Both the position numbers and the translations under genes were made by a program. The notes beneath the pieces were generated by a model. It was not told the origin of the DNA. It ran no database searches and was given only the letters and a program-made list of their open reading frames with translations. From positions 8,844 through 16,358 of the forward strand of contig DIPE01000054.1 in the NCBI GenBank assembly GCA_002427015.1: 7,515 bases of DNA, read 5' to 3'. This DNA comes from Firmicutes bacterium UBA5496. Lineage in GTDB: Bacteria > Bacillota > Proteinivoracia > UBA4975. How positions within the stretch are numbered: position 1 is the stretch's first letter; each line of letters opens with the position of its first letter. Shown here one piece after another: positions 6,538 through 7,515 of this stretch.

Positions 6538-7242
6538 TTGTTCCGATTGAGGCGCAGGCCATTATATGCGGCAGTGAAAAACCGTTTTCCTCGGCGATTT
6601 ATAATTTTTTTAACAATAATTTTCGTTTTATATTTGCTCATCCAGACTTTCCTGATTATCCAATCCAATCTCAGGCCTACAATTATTGCATTGGCTCAGG
6701 CTAAAGCAAAAGTTTTGGCTACTGAAGCAATTAATGCAGCGATCAATCAAAATATCGCCAAGGAAAGCCGATATGAACATTTAATATTTATCCAAAAAGA
6801 CAATGAGGGCAATATAGTTTTGGCAGAAGTTAACAATATGGAATTGGCAAGAATTCAGGCTCTAACTACCATGAATGTGCAGTCTGTCCTCAAAGAACTG
6901 GAGGAAGAAAAAATCAGAATTCCCTTGGGCCAAGTTTTAGGCAGCGAGCTGCTTGCCAATCTTGGACCAAAGATTCCTGTAAGCCTGGTTCCTGTTGGCA
7001 CAGTCAGCGCCAAAATGCAACAGACATTCCAGTCCAGCGGTATCAATATTGTTTCCCATCAAGTGGGCATTGATATTACTGCAACAGTCCATATTGTCGT
7101 ACCTTTTTTGACTTCGGAAGTCAATGTAAATACTTATACGCCGCTTGTCACCGCTACTTTTTTTGGTCGTGTTCCGGAAACAGTGATTAACCTGCCGATG
7201 CCTTATGATTTTCAGTTTCCGTCAATTTCCGATACAGATTAG
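6538..7242 (+). CDS. yunB: Sporulation protein YunB
   Basis: From TTG 6538 the protein has 234 residues, close to Bacillus YunB (about 250). The N-terminus is short and very basic (RLRRRPLY, then RFPRR), followed by one membrane helix (about 21-41). An extracytoplasmic domain follows. Its hallmarks are the segment IIALAQAKAKVLATEAINAA (49-68), IPLGQVLGSELLANLGPKIPV (about 128-148) and then VPVGTV (151-156), and a beta-rich C-terminal part (about 170-217) ending in RVPETVINLP. In Bacillus subtilis yunB is expressed in the mother cell under sigma-E and its loss impairs sporulation; its biochemical activity is unknown. A longer open frame runs upstream through the antisense of tRNA-Pro, but that part is not coding. 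The DNA is clearly richer in A+T than mutS2 or the PBP gene. No convincing sigma-E or sigma-A promoter was found in the short gap to the tRNA gene. Confidence 0.9.
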   Translation: MFRLRRRPLYAAVKNRFPRRFIIFLTIIFVLYLLIQTFLIIQSNLRPTIIALAQAKAKVLATEAINAAINQNIAKESRYEHLIFIQKDNEGNIVLAEVNNMELARIQALTTMNVQSVLKELEEEKIRIPLGQVLGSELLANLGPKIPVSLVPVGTVSAKMQQTFQSSGINIVSHQVGIDITATVHIVVPFLTSEVNVNTYTPLVTATFFGRVPETVINLPMPYDFQFPSISDTD

Positions 7243-7309
7243 CCGGAGACGACATATAATAGTATTGTATTGGGCAAATTGAATACAGGAATTAACTTAA
7301 AAAAAGTTG

Positions 7310-7338
7310 TTGACAAGCACTTTTAAATGAGTTATGGT
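7310..7338 (+). promoter_or_regulatory. Probable rRNA operon promoter P1
   Basis: A perfect TTGACA (7310-7315) is followed by a 17-bp spacer and TATGGT (7333-7338, 4 of 6). An A-run (7299-7305) just upstream resembles an UP element. Transcription should start near 7345. The assignment to an rRNA operon comes from the leader and boxA-like sequence that follow. Confidence 0.75.
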
Positions 7339-7376
7339 ATACAAGCTGTCACTTTGCAGGAACCAAAATTTTTAGT

Positions 7377-7405
7377 TTGACGTTCTGGTTTGAGTGTGAT
7401 AATAT
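7377..7405 (+). promoter_or_regulatory. Possible second rRNA promoter P2
   Basis: TTGACG (7377-7382, 5 of 6) is followed either by GATAAT (7398-7403) at a 15-bp spacing with TG in extended -10 position, or by TAATAT (7400-7405) at 17 bp. Firmicutes rRNA operons often carry tandem P1-P2 promoters. Neither pairing is ideal, so this is tentative. Confidence 0.45.
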
Positions 7406-7429
7406 GTTTAAGTCACGGTTTGAATGTGA
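7387..7429 (+). repeat. Direct repeat GGTTTGARTGTGA, 30-bp period
   Basis: GGTTTGAGTGTGA (7387-7399) recurs as GGTTTGAATGTGA (7417-7429), 12 of 13 bases identical and exactly 30 bp apart. The first copy overlaps the possible P2 promoter. It may be the trace of a small duplication or a paired protein site. Confidence 0.6.
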
Positions 7430-7452
7430 CAGCGGAGCTAAGGCTCCTGTGA

Positions 7453-7485
7453 CAAACGTTTATCGGCTAGCGCCGATAAAGTTTG
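7453..7485 (+). other. Long hairpin in the rRNA leader
   Basis: CAAAC (7453-7457) and TTTATCGGC (7459-7467) pair with GCCGATAAA (7472-7480) and GTTTG (7481-7485), giving 14 base pairs with a single bulged G at 7458 and a loop of TAGC. No T-run follows, so it is not a terminator. It lies just before the boxA-like sequence, where precursor-rRNA processing structures are common. Confidence 0.7.
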
Positions 7486-7491
7486 CACGGC

Positions 7492-7511
7492 GTTCTTTGA
7501 AAACTGAACAG
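7492..7511 (+). promoter_or_regulatory. boxA-like antitermination element before the 16S rRNA gene
   Basis: GTTCTTTGAAAACTGAACAG is the sequence characteristically found upstream of Firmicutes rRNA genes; its first half resembles boxA (TGCTCTTTAACA), the NusB/S10 binding site used for rRNA antitermination. Because promoters precede it and no rRNA is seen in the window, a 16S gene is expected beyond 7515. A similar motif also occurs before 23S genes in some species. Confidence 0.75.
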
Positions 7512-7515
7512 TGAT

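Larger units (their letters stand above)
7243..7515 (+). other. rRNA operon promoter and leader region (no protein gene)
   Basis: These 273 bases hold no credible reading frame. Bases 7243-7300 are A+T-rich spacer after yunB. They contain an isolated TATAAT (7255-7260) without a good -35 box and no clear terminator. From 7310 the region holds the P1 promoter, the possible P2, the 30-bp-spaced direct repeat, several short GTCAC/GTGAC inverted elements, the GGAGC/GCTCC hairpin (7434-7447), the long hairpin and the boxA-like sequence. The mature 16S sequence itself is not reached. Confidence 0.75.

Noticed and set aside
7255..7260. TATAAT after yunB as a further rRNA promoter
   Set aside because: Sequences 15-19 bp upstream match the -35 consensus at three positions at best, and there is no extended -10 TG.
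1..7515. Mobile element, CRISPR array, toxin-antitoxin or phage-defence system
   Set aside because: No transposase, integrase, terminal inverted repeats, regularly spaced repeats or defence-type domains were seen; every gene is a recognised housekeeping or sporulation family.

Overview
This looks like an ordinary chromosomal segment from an endospore-forming Firmicute, probably a Clostridia or Peptococcaceae-like lineage. Four points suggest this. The order zapA-cvpA-mutS2 is a Firmicutes housekeeping arrangement. YunB is known only from spore formers. The class A penicillin-binding protein has a cysteine-containing linker and fibronectin type III tail of the clostridial type. Promoters and Shine-Dalgarno sites are strong, classical low-GC Gram-positive ones. 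The first genes are moderately GC-rich, and the right end is clearly more A+T-rich. I cannot name the species.

Layout: (1) 1-779, + strand: the 3' end of zapA (FtsZ-ring stabiliser) overlaps cvpA (small membrane protein) by an ATGA junction. (2) 780-3196, + strand: a hairpin terminator is immediately followed by an extended -10 promoter, then mutS2 with MutS ATPase, coiled-coil/nuclease and Smr regions. (3) 3197-3232: a bidirectional hairpin terminator separates mutS2 from the convergent gene on the other strand. (4) 3245-6259, - strand: a 1004-residue bifunctional peptidoglycan glycosyltransferase/transpeptidase with its own sigma-A promoter, whose -35 box lies inside a 12-bp perfect palindrome. 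(5) 6365-6515, - strand: tRNA-Pro(CGG) with an encoded CCA end, a near-consensus promoter giving an almost leaderless transcript, and a terminator. (6) 6538-7242, + strand: yunB, a sporulation membrane protein with a TTG start fixed by a strong Shine-Dalgarno. (7) 7243-7515: no protein gene. This stretch holds one good and one weaker promoter, a structured leader and a boxA-like sequence of the kind found just before Firmicutes 16S rRNA genes, so an rRNA operon probably begins just past the right edge.

Functionally, the window joins division and envelope genes (zapA, cvpA, the PBP), a nucleic-acid/ribosome-rescue factor (mutS2), translation RNA genes (tRNA-Pro, the rRNA leader) and one sporulation gene. 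I found no mobile element, CRISPR array, toxin system, phage gene or clearly novel multigene system. The most interesting points are regulatory: the palindrome at the PBP promoter, the cvpA/mutS2 terminator-promoter overlap, the tRNA/yunB head-to-head junction, and the repeat-rich rRNA leader with mutually exclusive hairpins.
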